This document shows, piece after piece, positions 24,801 through 33,613 of a DNA stretch of 64,000 nucleotides (position 1 is its first letter; each line of letters begins with the position of its first letter). This DNA comes from Tubulanus polymorphus. Its lineage: Eukaryota > Nemertea > Palaeonemertea > Tubulaniformes > Tubulanidae. A program made the position numbers and the translations under genes. The notes beneath the pieces were generated by a model. The model ran no database searches. It was given only the letters and a program-made list of their open reading frames with translations, and was not told the origin of the DNA. The stretch is from assembly GCF_964204645.1 (NCBI RefSeq), contig NC_134026.1, forward strand, positions 7,440,001 to 7,504,000, written 5' to 3'.

Positions 24801-27800
24801 ATATTTCACTATGTTTGAAAGGTGCTGCCATCTTTCAATAGAGATAAAAACTAATTATTGATTACATCAATACACCGCAGTGCGGTGTACTAGCAAAATC
24901 CATCACCGATTCGTACACCGCACTGCGGTATAGACGCACTGAAAGGGTTGATTTACTATTTTGAAGGAAATACACAAATTCAAAATGGAGGGACGCATGA
25001 AGATAAGATTTTCATGCCACCCTCATTGTACACCCGATTACGCTCTCTTTCTCACCACATTACCATTTCTTCATGTTGTTTGAATGTTCTTCCTGTTGAC
25101 TCATGAAATGCTTTTTAATAATGTTCTGTAGCAAGAGGAATTGAGTGAAATGCAGGTTAGACTCGGACTGACGGAGAAAAAATTGGAGAATTCCACACGA
25201 GATGCGGATGAAAGAGTCGATAAAGTTCAGCGTAGACTCGACGAGGCTTTACAACAACTGAAGAAGAAAGAAAAGTAAGTAACATTTCTAAATTCAGACT
25301 CAGTTCCACAGTTGTCAGTTTGACAGTTATAAGCAACGAGGATGTAGAACTATGGAAACTGGGTCCCGGTTAAGTTTCTTAACCCAAGAGATAGAAATAG
25401 AAGGATATTTCATGCTTTATCCTATCTATAAGGTATCCCTTAAATCAGATTTCACCAGTCTTAGAGATACATTTCTCAGACTTCCATAGTGTTGCTACCA
25501 TACTGCTATGAGATACATGTATCTCAATACTTCAGCATCTTCTCAGCATGTTGTTTACGGTTTCATATCTAGCACTCTGGCAATGAGGATTACACAGTTC
25601 CTGATTGGCTGAGACGGTGGACGCCTTCAAAGGTGATGGGTCAATTCTAAATTGTTTTGTTTGTATTGTAGGGAATTTGAAGAGACTATGGATGCTCTAC
25701 AGGCCGATATCGATGCTTTAGAACATGAGAAATCCGAATTAAAAGATCGTCTAAAAACGTTATCAAAGAAGTCATTATTGGAAGGATTAAGTCGTCAAGG
25801 AGGAATCACTACGGCAGTATCAGGTCAGTTCAATATCAATCAGGACTTGTGTTCCACAAATCAGGATCCATTTCTACAGTTCTGGATCCAGTTCCATAGT
25901 TCAGGATCCAGATCCACAGTTCAGTATCCAGTTCCACAATTCAGGATCCAGTTCTACAGTTCTGGTTCCAGTTCTACAGTTCAGGATCCAGCTCAACAGT
26001 TCGTGGTTAAGTTAGACTCAATGGATAAAATGAGTTCATTCAAGTGTAATGTCTCGCTCATTTACCCCATGAAGCTGCTCATCAACTATTAGGGAAAACT
26101 TGTACTTCAAATAAAGGAATTTACCTTTAAAGTACCATTGTCTTTAGGCTAACCGTCTCAAGTGCGAAATTGTTGATCAGTTACTGGAGCGAGAAAATAA
26201 GAAATTGTGGAGTATTTTAATAGTATGTTGATTTTATTTGTATTTTTAACAGGAAGTGGATCGCCATCTAGTCCGGGTTCATCTTATCCTCCGAGTTTAT
26301 CAGTTCGGGGAGAGTCTCCAGTTCTTATACAACAGGTAATCCGACAGATTCCACCGATCCTGGGTCATGCAATAGTTTACTGTTTTACAGTTATACAATT
26401 GACCAGTTGTTGTACAGGGTCCAGTTTCATGAAAAACTTTAAACTCTTAAATTGATTTCATTAATTCAGTTTATCTTATTTCGATTAAGCAGGTTAAACA
26501 TTATTGCGAAATCAGACCCAGGATCATTTCTTACATAATCATTGGTTAAAAACTCTCTAACAGTTTTAAGATGATATCGAACCTAATATCTCAAATCTAA
26601 ACTTAATTTCAGCCTCGTTTGTCCTTTAACGCTATAATGTGCTCTTCTGTGGCTGCAGTGTGTGAATTTGTATTTGATTTCAGATCGAGTCTTTACGCCA
26701 AGCTTTGAAACACGTCAAAAATGAAAACTTGCGATTCCAAGCAAAACAAATCAAGGTATTAAGACTAAATCGTTTCTGGTTGAAATTTATTCTAAAAAGC
26801 GAGAAAAATCATAAACTTAATGTTTAACGATGGTTTTTAGTGTGAGATGGAGAAGTTACCGAAACTGAACGTTCCCAAGAAACCGACTGGAATGCAACAT
26901 ACAACTGGACTAGTGAAAATAGGAGAAGGAATTGAAGACGAAAACTTGAAAACAGAAATTAATAAACTTACACACAAGTCATCAGCTTTACTGACAGTAG
27001 GTTACTCCCCCTCCCCTTCCCTCTCTTTTCTGTATGTGAGAGAAGAGAATCCATTGACGGTCTCGCGGTAATCGAAGGCATTCTTCAATTGAACCCGACC
27101 AATTCTGGACTTCTCTTCTGGTGTGTTCGTTTCGACAAGAATAGACTGGCATTGCCCATTCTGAAATAGTACAATCTGTAAACCTGGTAGAGAGTTTGTA
27201 ATCTGGAATTGCTTTTTCCTAAACAGCCTATACATTCAGTCAAAACCTGTCTAAAAAAAGAACAATTTAAAAACGTGTTAGATGTTTGTATTTGTAGCAA
27301 TTACATACAATGAGTTGTTGTCCTATGGTTGTCGATATCACTAAACGTAAACCAGCTGAGCATCCTGTTATTGAGAAAGTCAATCCAGCCAATCAGCTCA
27401 TAGAACACACAGCTAAACTACGTGATATGCAGAAACAAGCTACTGAGGTAATTCTATTTCTCCTTCTTCTCTCCCATTTCCATCCTCCCTCTCCCTCATA
27501 TTTTTGCATTTTTCCCCACTTACCTAGAATTCAGGGAATTTTCTTTTCTTTAAAAAAGTCAGGGAATTGTCAGGGAATTTTGTGGAAAAGCTAAAAATCA
27601 GGGAAAATCCTGTGGGAATCCTATCTCCTCTAGCTGCTCTGCCCTTCATCTTTCCTTTCTCTTACTCTCCCTGCCTTTCTGTCAATCTCTCTTTCCTCTA
27701 CTCAATTTCATGATTCCCTCTTCACAATCTCTCCCCTCCTCTCTTTCTATTTTGTCTTCACCTATGGGGTAATTCATTTAATACGTACACATTAGGGGAG

Positions 27801-28575
27801 GGGAGGGGTCAGTGCAATTGCGTACTGTAATGCTTAATGTATATGAAAAAATGGCCGATTTTGCGTACAGAGGGGAGGGGGGTTGAAAAATTCAAATTTT
27901 ATGCGTACGTAATAAATGAATGATCCCTATATGATATTTCTAGCTGTATTTCGATGATAGGTTGGTCATTTCATACACTGTTTATGTCTTTTATAGTTAC
28001 AAGTACAAGTGACGTGTTTAATGGCTGCTAATAGAACTGGAGGTCGAGTTAAAACTGATTTCTCTCTCTTCCCAACTCCTGCATTCGCTAAGGTTTGTTT
28101 TGTAGTATACCGTAATTTATATCTTATAGTTTTGTCATAACATTTTGCAGATGACTATTAGAATTAAGTCGAAAGTTGAATTATCTACTTGCCCAAGGAA
28201 ATGTTACGGACTTTATAACATAAGTATTCCTGAAGATGACTATTAGAATAAGTCAAAACATTGAAAAAAGTTTTAGCTCAGGGAAACATTTTGGACTTTA
28301 TGACGATATTATTTCTGAAGATCACTATTAGGATGGATATGATCGAAATGTCGAATAGACTACTAGCTCAAGGAAACATTTCGGACTTAGTTTTTCATTC
28401 TTACCATGAGCGTGGTTATAATTGTTTTATTTGATTGTAGGTGTTACATGAAAGGAGTGGTGAAATGAGACGAGTTGGTAGAATACAGATACCCAGTAAA
28501 CAGCACAGTGAAACGATACCAGTTCATATTCACCCCGATCAACTTAAACATATTCACGCTAGGTTTATCAGATAG
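12625..28575 (+). CDS. DCTN1: dynactin subunit 1 (p150Glued), 24 exons, 5' end outside window
   Basis: The largest dynactin subunit: it links cytoplasmic dynein to the Arp1 filament and to microtubules. Exons: 12625-12848, 14325-14516, 15203-15382, 15858-15954, 16028-16106, 17139-17403, 18056-18157, 18258-18347, 18566-18682, 19171-19484, 20086-20254, 20769-21050, 21487-21589, 23534-23633, 23957-24050, 24330-24458, 25132-25274, 25672-25823, 26253-26335, 26684-26755, 26841-26996, 27298-27447, 27997-28092 and 28441-28575. All junctions are AG/GT and phases agree throughout, giving about 1,173 codons to TAG. Human p150Glued is about 1,278 residues, so roughly 100 N-terminal residues with the CAP-Gly domain are missing. 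The first exon here starts mid-codon, so it is not the initial exon. Identity rests on hallmark strings such as [16 protein letters not shown] and [12 protein letters not shown]. Confidence 0.95.
13021..13306. mobile_element. TTAA-flanked MITE, copy A
   Basis: The ends are CCCTTTCGGTGCTGACTAAT and CGCACTGAAAGGG in inverted orientation, with TTAA on the left (13,017-13,020) and TTGA on the right. Inside are short palindromes of the type CACCGCACTGCGGTGTA. The TTAA target and CCC..GGG termini are the pattern of piggyBac-type elements. It lies in a DCTN1 intron. Copies B and C are at 19,706 and 24,696. Confidence 0.8.
13368..13960. mobile_element. piggyBac-like deletion derivative
   Basis: Termini CCCTTTCGCTACGT and ACGTAGCAAAAGGG are inverted copies with one mismatch, flanked by perfect TTAA on both sides (13,364-13,367 and 13,961-13,964). 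The 593-bp interior has two G-runs (about 13,535-13,562) and a minus-strand coding remnant. This fits an internally deleted piggyBac element lying in a DCTN1 intron. Confidence 0.8.
13573..13725 (-). pseudogene. remnant of piggyBac-type transposase N-terminus
   Basis: Fifty codons begin [20 protein letters not shown] and continue with a strongly acidic stretch ([10 protein letters not shown]). Short acidic N-termini of this kind are usual for piggyBac transposases. The frame runs into an A-run and stops at TAA; the catalytic domain is absent. Position inside TTAA-flanked inverted repeats supports the assignment, which remains inference without a database search. Confidence 0.55.
14325..18347 (+). 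CDS. DCTN1: DCTN1 exons: coiled coil 1 (CC1)
   Basis: Seven exons (14325-14516, 15203-15382, 15858-15954, 16028-16106, 17139-17403, 18056-18157, 18258-18347) encode a long heptad-rich helix. Marker strings in order are [77 protein letters not shown] and [20 protein letters not shown], all close to vertebrate p150Glued. CC1 binds the dynein intermediate chain and folds back on itself. Junction phases are 0,0,0,1,2,0,0,0. The lysine at the 16106/17139 junction is split AA|A. Confidence 0.93.
14535..14705. repeat. intronic degenerate tandem repeat
   Basis: About six units of 22-28 bp vary around GTCTATACCAGGGTAGAGGT. They lie directly after a DCTN1 donor site. No coding or regulatory role is visible. 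Confidence 0.7.
15460..15576. mobile_element. foldback element with tRNA B-box-like arms
   Basis: The left arm contains GGATTCGAACTTGATGGCATC and the right arm GATGCCATCAAGTGAGAATCC, inverted copies with small differences. GATTCGAAC is the complement of a Pol III B box. Relatives lie at 37,020-37,106 and 55,396-55,502. Confidence 0.6.
16354..16620. repeat. intronic repeat with TTCATCAGGTGAAT hairpin
   Basis: The word AGCTTCATCAGGTGAATGAG near 16,490 and its inverse CATTCACCTGATGAAGCT near 16,550 form a hairpin around about 45 bp. The motif ACTTTATAGGTGTGACTT occurs here (16,433) and again near 17,070. The phrase TCATCAGGTGAA also ends a repeat at about 30,810. This resembles terminal hairpins of Penelope-like elements, but I see no coding part. 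Confidence 0.35.
18566..21589 (+). CDS. DCTN1: DCTN1 exons: inter-coil domain
   Basis: Five exons (18566-18682, 19171-19484, 20086-20254, 20769-21050, 21487-21589) encode the segment between the two coiled coils. Diagnostic strings are [68 protein letters not shown] and [20 protein letters not shown], each with a direct vertebrate counterpart in the same order. In cryo-EM work this globular helical part (ICD) lies between CC1 and CC2 in the projecting arm. The split codon at 19484/20086 is AG|T. The last exon ends in phase 1 at LQ. Confidence 0.93.
18885..19130 (+). repeat. tRNA-derived SINE-like repeat in DCTN1 intron
   Basis: TGGCTTAGTAGG fits the Pol III A-box consensus and GGTTTGAAATC, about 40 nt later, the B box. 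The body continues with two related segments that both contain GTGGTGCTCAGCAG and GATAA-type ends. It lies between exons ending at 18,682 and starting at 19,171. Confidence 0.5.
19672..20042. repeat. TTCCACAGTTGTG foldback, split by a MITE
   Basis: The left arm (CATTTCCACAGTTGTGAGTT) and right arm (AAACTGTGGAACTG) of the dispersed foldback family are here separated by MITE copy B. Other copies of the family are at about 15,430, 18,775-18,872, 24,500-24,612, 36,733-36,830, 54,263-54,362, and in multiplied form at 25,862-25,995 and 37,150-37,400. Confidence 0.65.
19706..19994. mobile_element. TTAA-flanked MITE, copy B
   Basis: Ends CCCTTTCAGTGCTGACTAAT and ACGCACTGAAAGGG lie inside perfect TTAA duplications (19,702-19,705 and 19,995-19,998). 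The interior palindrome ACACCGCAGTGCGGTGTA appears near 19,920. It is 289 bp long and non-coding, and it is inserted within an older foldback repeat in a DCTN1 intron. Confidence 0.85.
20310..20735. repeat. ATATCTCATGGGATATTG-type intronic tandem repeat
   Basis: About twenty degenerate units of roughly 18-21 bp vary around GATATCTCATGGGATATTGC. The unit is itself nearly palindromic (ATATC/GATAT). A second array of the same unit is at 22,600-22,940, with stray units near 23,090-23,150, so several neighbouring introns of one gene share the satellite. ORFs on both strands here are repeat artefacts. Confidence 0.85.
21967..21987 (+). CDS. DCTN1: possible 21-nt DCTN1 microexon
   Basis: Between the exons ending 21,589 and starting 23,534, a CCCACAG acceptor precedes 21 nt that keep phase 1 and would add EGAHSSK, followed by GTACC as donor. 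Length and phase fit an alternative microexon. There is no other support, and the exon chain is complete without it. Confidence 0.2.
22600..22940. repeat. second ATATC-type intronic tandem array
   Basis: It has the same near-palindromic unit as 20,310-20,735, here with variants such as GGATATTGCAATATC. It lies in the intron between 21,589 and 23,534 and directly abuts a long hairpin at 22,935. Confidence 0.8.
22935..23054. mobile_element. 120-bp near-perfect hairpin, 52-bp arms
   Basis: Positions 22,935-22,986 and 23,003-23,054 are inverted copies with a single mismatch and a 16-bp loop. The outer end reads GATAAATGAAGAAATCCCAC. As it is transcribed within DCTN1 pre-mRNA it would fold into a long dsRNA stem. 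It may be a recent foldback element. Confidence 0.8.
23534..25823 (+). CDS. DCTN1: DCTN1 exons: second ICD part and coiled coil 2
   Basis: Five exons (23534-23633, 23957-24050, 24330-24458, 25132-25274, 25672-25823). The first two give [13 protein letters not shown] and [11 protein letters not shown], matching vertebrate YGTPSSSPYECLR and AMQEGEYD. The next three form coiled coil 2, with [40 protein letters not shown] and [22 protein letters not shown]2 leads into the part that meets the Arp1 filament shoulder. Split codons are G|AT, AG|G, AA|G and a final G| in phase 1. Confidence 0.93.
24090..24165. repeat. intronic foldback
   Basis: TAACCCAGGGGCTAACTC and GAGTTAGCCCCAGGGTTA are inverted around about 18 bp. 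The outer parts, GACTGGTGTTAACT and ACTAGTGTTTAAAACCAG, are only partly inverted. It is non-coding. Confidence 0.65.
24696..24947. mobile_element. TTAA-flanked MITE, copy C
   Basis: It has the same ends as copies A and B, with TTAA on the left (24,692-24,695) and TTGA on the right, and the inner palindrome CACCGCAGTGCGGTGTA. It is shorter than copy B because part of the left half is missing. It lies in a DCTN1 intron. Confidence 0.8.
25862..25995. repeat. intronic 22-bp tandem repeat
   Basis: About six units vary around GGATCCAGTTCCACAGTTCA. The unit is one arm of the dispersed TTCCACAGTTGTG foldback family, so this array looks like local amplification of that arm. It directly follows a DCTN1 donor, and the open frame through it is accidental. 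Confidence 0.75.
26253..28575 (+). CDS. DCTN1: DCTN1 exons: C-terminal domain and stop
   Basis: Six exons (26253-26335, 26684-26755, 26841-26996, 27298-27447, 27997-28092, 28441-28575). They open with a Ser/Pro-rich linker ([20 protein letters not shown]), a short helix ending [15 protein letters not shown], then [14 protein letters not shown] and [14 protein letters not shown], and [13 protein letters not shown]. The end [16 protein letters not shown] corresponds to vertebrate VLTQEQLHQLHSRLIS. The stop is TAG at 28,573-28,575. In the exon ending 26,996 the donor is ACA|GTAGGT, which keeps phase 0 with the next exon. Confidence 0.92.
27767..27927. mobile_element. MITE with AATTCATTTAATACGTAC ends
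   Basis: Left GGGGTAATTCATTTAATACG and right GTAATAAATGAATGATCCC are inverted copies. It shares its right end with the 97-bp element at 9,655-9,751. It lies in the DCTN1 intron before the exon at 27,997. Confidence 0.65.
28150..28388. repeat. three tandem units of about 85 bp in the last DCTN1 intron
   Basis: Each unit contains GAAGATGACTATTAGAAT-like, CTAGCTCAAGGAAACATTT-like and GGACTTTATGAC-like words. They are degenerate and non-coding. Confidence 0.6.
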
Positions 28576-29465
28576 ATATATCCGAATGAAGCCTAGTAGG
28601 TGTTTGTAATGGATGCTTGAATTATCACACAGTAGACTGCGTTTACCGCTGATTGCCTCGGATCTCAGCTTGCCCCAGAATCCATCTACTCCGGAGTCGA
28701 TTGCTTCGGATTAGCCTCCCACTGCCTCCGAATTTGCATACCTCAGAGAGAATTGATTGGTCTGTACGAAATCTGAGGCGAACGCAGAGTCTACTGTACA
28801 AAGCAGTTCTTGTAAAACTGACAACTTTCATCAGCATAAAATCTTCGATTTTTGTCAGCTAGAAGAAATCATTAGACGGGAACCAGTTCTAGAAGTTTGG
28901 CGTTTGAGGTTGTATAATTACCGGTTAAAATGAACTCATTGCGAATGAAAATGGAATCCGCAGTGGAATTTGTGTCCAGAAAACTATATTCCAATTCTGT
29001 GTGAAAGTTGTTTGCTTTTTACAAGTGCCGACATTATCTTGTGGATTTATGAATTATTTCTGTGCATGGTTTAAAATCGAGTACGATTATGTCGTATTAT
29101 TATTTATATATATATTATAATTTATCTTTTCGAGGTTAAAAATCCTCTTCATGGTTTCATTTGAGTGAAATGGCTCTCCGTCAAACTGGTCTATAAGTCT
29201 ATTCTACATATTGTATAACGTGTGTGTAAGACTTTCGCTGGTAACAATAGAGGAAGAAACTATAACTTTAGAAACGCGTGATTCTTCGAGGAAAATTTGA
29301 CCTTTAGGTATTACACATATAGAGCTTAGTGTTCAGTGGTGAAAATCAGAGAGAAATTTAGGAAAATATTAGAATATTTTACTATTGGTTTTGAAGCTTA
29401 TCTTCAACGGTGAAATGTGTACTTAAAGAAACTAAGACTTCGAAATAAAGCGTTTACGAGTTTAT
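28576..29465 (+). other. DCTN1: DCTN1 3' UTR with poly(A) signal
   Basis: After the stop there is no further exon. A canonical AATAAA is at 29,444-29,449, giving a 3' UTR of about 0.9 kb; a second AATAAA is at 29,858-29,863. A foldback (28,629-28,797) with ends ACAGTAGACTGCGTT and AACGCAGAGTCTACTGT lies inside the UTR. UTR extent is inferred from the signal only. Confidence 0.55.
28629..28797. mobile_element. foldback element in DCTN1 3' UTR
   Basis: The terminal inverted repeats ACAGTAGACTGCGTT and AACGCAGAGTCTACTGT differ by a 2-nt indel. The interior holds several CTCCGGA/TCCGAA-type words. The short ORFs on both strands come from the inverted structure. Confidence 0.55.
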
Positions 29466-30320
29466 AAAATGTAAGATAATGGTATTTAGTTTAAGCTTCG
29501 GGGGTTTGAAATCTGCAGATCTCTCATATATACATTTTCCTTTAAGAAAGTATAGAGGACACGGGGAGGGGGTTTCGCTATTGTGTAGAAGAGGGGAGAA
29601 TATGATATACTGTTGTAGCTATATGAACGTACGATGTAAATCTGTATTCTGCCGATTGTTTGTCAAATTTGTTTTTGAGGGAGACCTGAAAATAAGTTAG
29701 GGCATGTTTCGGTATGTGTATCACAGTAGATGGCTCTGCAGGTCGGTTAACAATGTCTGACCTTCATAGATGAGTACAGTCCCTGCGAACAATCCCTCTC
29801 AACCCCCGGGATCAATCCCCACGTGTTGTATCTATATACTGCAGACAGTTTATGAATAATAAATGAAGATGTGTCAGGTTTTCGCCGTTAAACACATTGC
29901 TCTAAAACTCTCCCGGGTAATAGGGGTCTACAGTAAATATTGTCTGATGACCTATAAACATTACACCTAGCTCATCATCGCTTTCCATCTCCTGATATCA
30001 CTTTTACAATAACACGAAAAAATGTAGAACATGAGAAATTTATTCGAAATATCTCGGATCCTTACATAGGTGGAACAATCTTTAAATTGTGGGCTTATCC
30101 GAGTACAATATATAATGACTGAAAACGATTGGGTGAATTGAAAATACAAATTGGGACTCAGAAATAGAGATGACTTCAGTAATGTGGTGATTTATCAAAG
30201 TGATGATTTAGATGGATTTGGCTGAGTTTACATATAGAAATGGTCTACGGTTCTAGTTCAATGAGACCTTTCTCGTAATTTCACTCTCTGATGAATACAC
30301 GAGTGTTTCCTGTTTTAGTA

Positions 30321-30542
30321 AGGCCAAAAAAAATTGATACCTTGTTTCTCCGCTCTGCTGAGCTTAAATGTTGACCCGGCCGGCCGCCTATCTACCCTAT
30401 ACATTACTTTTTTTAAAATCGTGATCAATTTCACCATAACGGACCCGGCCGCTATAGAAATGAACTGTTTATAAATTTTATCATATTTTACAAAAATGAC
30501 CCGGCCGCTGCGGAGAAACAAGGTATCATTTTTGTTCAGCCT
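30321..30542. mobile_element. hairpin MITE with CCGGCC interior
   Basis: The ends ATTGATACCTTGTTTCTCCG and CGGAGAAACAAGGTATCATT are inverted copies extending outward to AGGC/GCCT. Three GACCCGGCCG words lie inside. There is no ORF of note and no clear target duplication beyond TA-like flanks. Confidence 0.65.
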
Positions 30543-30945
30543 AATATCTGATTTATATCAATTATGTGGCTATTACTGATATTTGAAACCGAAATCTATG
30601 ACCGCATTGACGCGTATTAGTGACGTAGGCTTATTGTTTGAACGTACACGTAATGTAGTAGTATCACCTTTGAGTAATCAATGATTAGATCTTAGGCAGA
30701 GAGTTCAAGTATCCGAATAGCCATATAAGCGATAACACTAAAAACCTCATTTTCTAATGAGTAAATACAGTTTATTAACACGAACGTTTTCGGGATCATA
30801 TCCCCTCATCAGGTGAAATACAAGTGAATCGAATGATTAAACTACAGGTTTATATACAACATAAGTTACAAAATTACAAGTGCTAAATTCTAAGCTAATT
30901 ACAAACCCTCTTATTACCTCCCTCTAATCAATGATTACTCCAGAT

Positions 30946-30974
30946 CCTTGGAGTAATGAATTATTACTCCAAGG
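30946..30974. repeat. small palindrome, CCTTGGAGTAAT arms
   Basis: Arms of 12 bp surround the centre GAATT; they are identical to those at 1,500 and 33,434. ATGATTACTCCAG just to the left (30,931-30,943) looks like a broken third arm. Confidence 0.65.
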
Positions 30975-32032
30975 AATTACTCTGTAGCGGTGAAGCGTGA
31001 ATATTTCACTAGCAGTTCTTCGATTCCGGATTCAGGAGAAAATATTTTCAAAAGGGTTTAGTCTGCAGTGTCTAAACACACTCTAATCTTTTCATCGGAT
31101 GTTGTATGTTGTATGTACATGTACCATATTTAAACTACATGTGTTATCGATTTCAAACGTGAACATTTTTGAAGAATAGTTCCTTCTCCGAGCGTGCCAT
31201 CTCTAGGGAATATATGGGGAACTAATTTCGTATTCTGAAGGTTGATATCGTATTTTCTCGGGTGTCAATTCGTTGAAATCACAAGAGGGGATTTTTATAC
31301 GAAGAATAGGCTTCAATCATGTATGGTGCGGTAAGAGAGGGATGGAGAGACCAGTGTATATCCGGGTAGATCGAATACCATACAGAGCCGATTCTGAAAA
31401 TTGATTCCTTTTCATCAACGATAGCAGATCCGCGCAACAGATTCTGCTGAAATGAAATTAGAAAAAAACCTCGTCGTAATATCATCGTCCTCTTTGGAAT
31501 TAGACGCAAGTCGTCGGAAATTCAATCTAGTTTCTTTTTTTAACTGAATCCAATCGAATTTCGCTGCTCAATTTTGGCTGAAACTGCTTAACTTGTTACT
31601 AATGCCGACTTTCAACTTGAAATTAATCTCTGTTGAATAGACTATCTATAGTCAACGATTAAACCGGTTCTGTGATTGGCTATCTATCTATTCTCGCTGG
31701 TATCAGCTCTCCTGTCTCTCTTACAGTGTAATCCATTGACCTTGATATTAAGAGTCTCCTTATGATCTGGGGCCTCATTCTTACTACAGCACGATTTCAA
31801 TGTTTCGATTTACAACATCGTGTTTTAAAAACTCCTGCAGATTAATTTATTTTCTTGTCATAAAAAGCCGAGATTGTATAGTTACAACGAGAGGAATGCG
31901 AGTTCATCAATTTGACCCCTGTTTGATTCACAATTACTTGTACATCTTAAAAACAGACAACACTGCATTGAATTCCTGAAGATATTCATTTTTACCTCAG
32001 AGACACTTTTACCTCAGTGGCACCGAACCCAG

Positions 32033-32308
32033 GGGCCGGTCGCTTAGTCATGGCTTAGACTTAAGACCAGTCTAAGACCAACTTAGTTCAATAGCCAATT
32101 CAACAACTTAAGATCAGTCTTAAGATTTAAGACCACTTTTGGACTTAAGTCACGACTGTGCAACTGGGGCCGGTTCCATAGTCGAGACTTAAGTACAAAA
32201 GTCGTCTTTAAACCTTAAGACTGGTCTTAAGCTTTTAGATTAGCTATAGAACTAGGATAGTCTTAGACTGGTCTTTCGTCTAAGCGATGATTATGGAACC
32301 GGCCCCAG
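32033..32308. mobile_element. two adjacent GGGGCCGGTT foldback MITEs
   Basis: Each half begins GGGGCCGGT and is filled with alternating CTTAAGACTGGTCTTAAG words that are self-complementary. The second ends GGAACCGGCCCC. A third copy is at 55,767-55,903. Confidence 0.7.
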
Positions 32309-33235
32309 GAGCCAGGGTAGTTAACTGAGCCCACATTATTCATTATCGATTGTGGCGTGTTGCTATGGTAGTGGTTTACAGATCCTTTCTGTTTTAAAAT
32401 GCAGTCATTATTTGATTAATTTCTACAATGTAATTAGAGGTGATTAACTATTGATATTTGAAATTAGGCTTTATGTGTGTAAAGTTTAGGTGCATCAATG
32501 AGTCGACTAAAAAGCTAATAAAATATATCTTTCGTTGCAAATCATTTGTAGTTTTCTTGTGGTATATTTTTTACGAAGAAAAAGAATTCTAGTGATTAAA
32601 GTCCATTTTGGAGTTTTTGAGTCATCTCTGTGCAACTCGGGCTGGGATCGGTGTTTACATGACTGTCTGAGCTTGGAGTAATTCAAGGTCTGAGCTCGTT
32701 TTAGCTCTATAACAATAAAGACCAGTATCAGTTGATTATCTCTCATTGTATGGCTAATCTGGAAAGTTAAGACCAGTCTTTAGATTTAGGACCATTTCAG
32801 AAGAAGTAAGTCAGAAATGTATACAACCGCTCCCCGATTGGGACACTAGTCAGAGAGTCAGTCAGTCGGGAGATGTGAAGATTGGAGTTTATCAAAATGA
32901 AATGATGTGGGCACAGGGACTTGTCACGATTGATAGTAAATTAATAAAACCAGTATCATTGACCAACTCCAGTATCCCTGTATAATAAATTTTTTTGTTA
33001 TACTGGAGTTGGTCTCTGCTACTGGTTGGGGGGGGGGGGGGGGGTTGGCAAGTAAACCTCAGCTGGCAGCAGCGACGGTGGCGGCTGGGTTCTGATGACA
33101 ACAATTCACTTCGTGATTCGTATTTTGTGGCTTCATGAATATTGTATTTCTCGGGATCCTGCTGAATATCAATACAGTTCGAAAATAAGTTGTAGAGCAT
33201 TTACATTTTATTGGATAATCGCGAATGCTGTAAAC

Positions 33236-33402
33236 TTGAGATCAATAGTTATTTGTCCGAATTTATACAGCGAATATTCACGAACTTCTCGCCCCAGTAA
33301 AAGATTTGTGTAGAAATTAACCACAAAGTTGCATACATGGAATTGTGCGAAAATATCGTATAGAAAATCTCTGTTCCGGTGGGATTGGTAAAAATACTGC
33401 AA
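33236..33402 (-). pseudogene. GPCR 3' fragment joined to leader repeats
   Basis: Read on the minus strand, this is the last TM6-TM7 and tail part of a receptor of the broken clade (compare 33,614-33,780), with altered frame. It is joined at about 33,402 to TGACTGTCTGAGAATG-type leader repeats that normally stand before a start codon. Most of the gene between leader and TM6 is therefore deleted. Confidence 0.75.
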
Positions 33403-33422
33403 GACTGTCTGAGAATGCACTG

Positions 33423-33475
33423 ACTGTCAAACCTTGGAGTAATCATTTGAAATGATTACTCCAAGGTTTGACAGT
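33423..33475. repeat. perfect 53-bp palindrome
   Basis: Two 26-bp arms around a single G. The arm begins ACTGTCAAACCTTGGAGTAA and carries the CCTTGGAGTAAT core seen at 1,500 and 30,946. It sits in leader repeats of the collapsed GPCR copy. Confidence 0.85.
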
Positions 33476-33613
33476 GTGACTGCGTGAGAGTGTACTGACT
33501 GTCTGATCTGATAGTGTACTGACCGTTGGAGGTACCGTACATCACTGAATGTCGCTGTAACCAGGTCGGGTTCAAGTTGTATGAAGTGAACCAAACTTGA
33601 GATCATTAGTTAT

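Larger units (their letters stand above)
29466..33235. other. intergenic, repeat-rich, no supported gene
   Basis: This stretch separates DCTN1 from the distal GPCR block. It contains a CCGGCC hairpin element (30,321-30,542), a piece ending CCCCTCATCAGGTGAAAT (about 30,770-30,830), a CCTTGGAGTAAT palindrome (30,946-30,974), paired GGGGCCGGTT foldbacks (32,033-32,308) and a G-run (33,029-33,044). Short ORFs have no family features. Confidence 0.6.
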
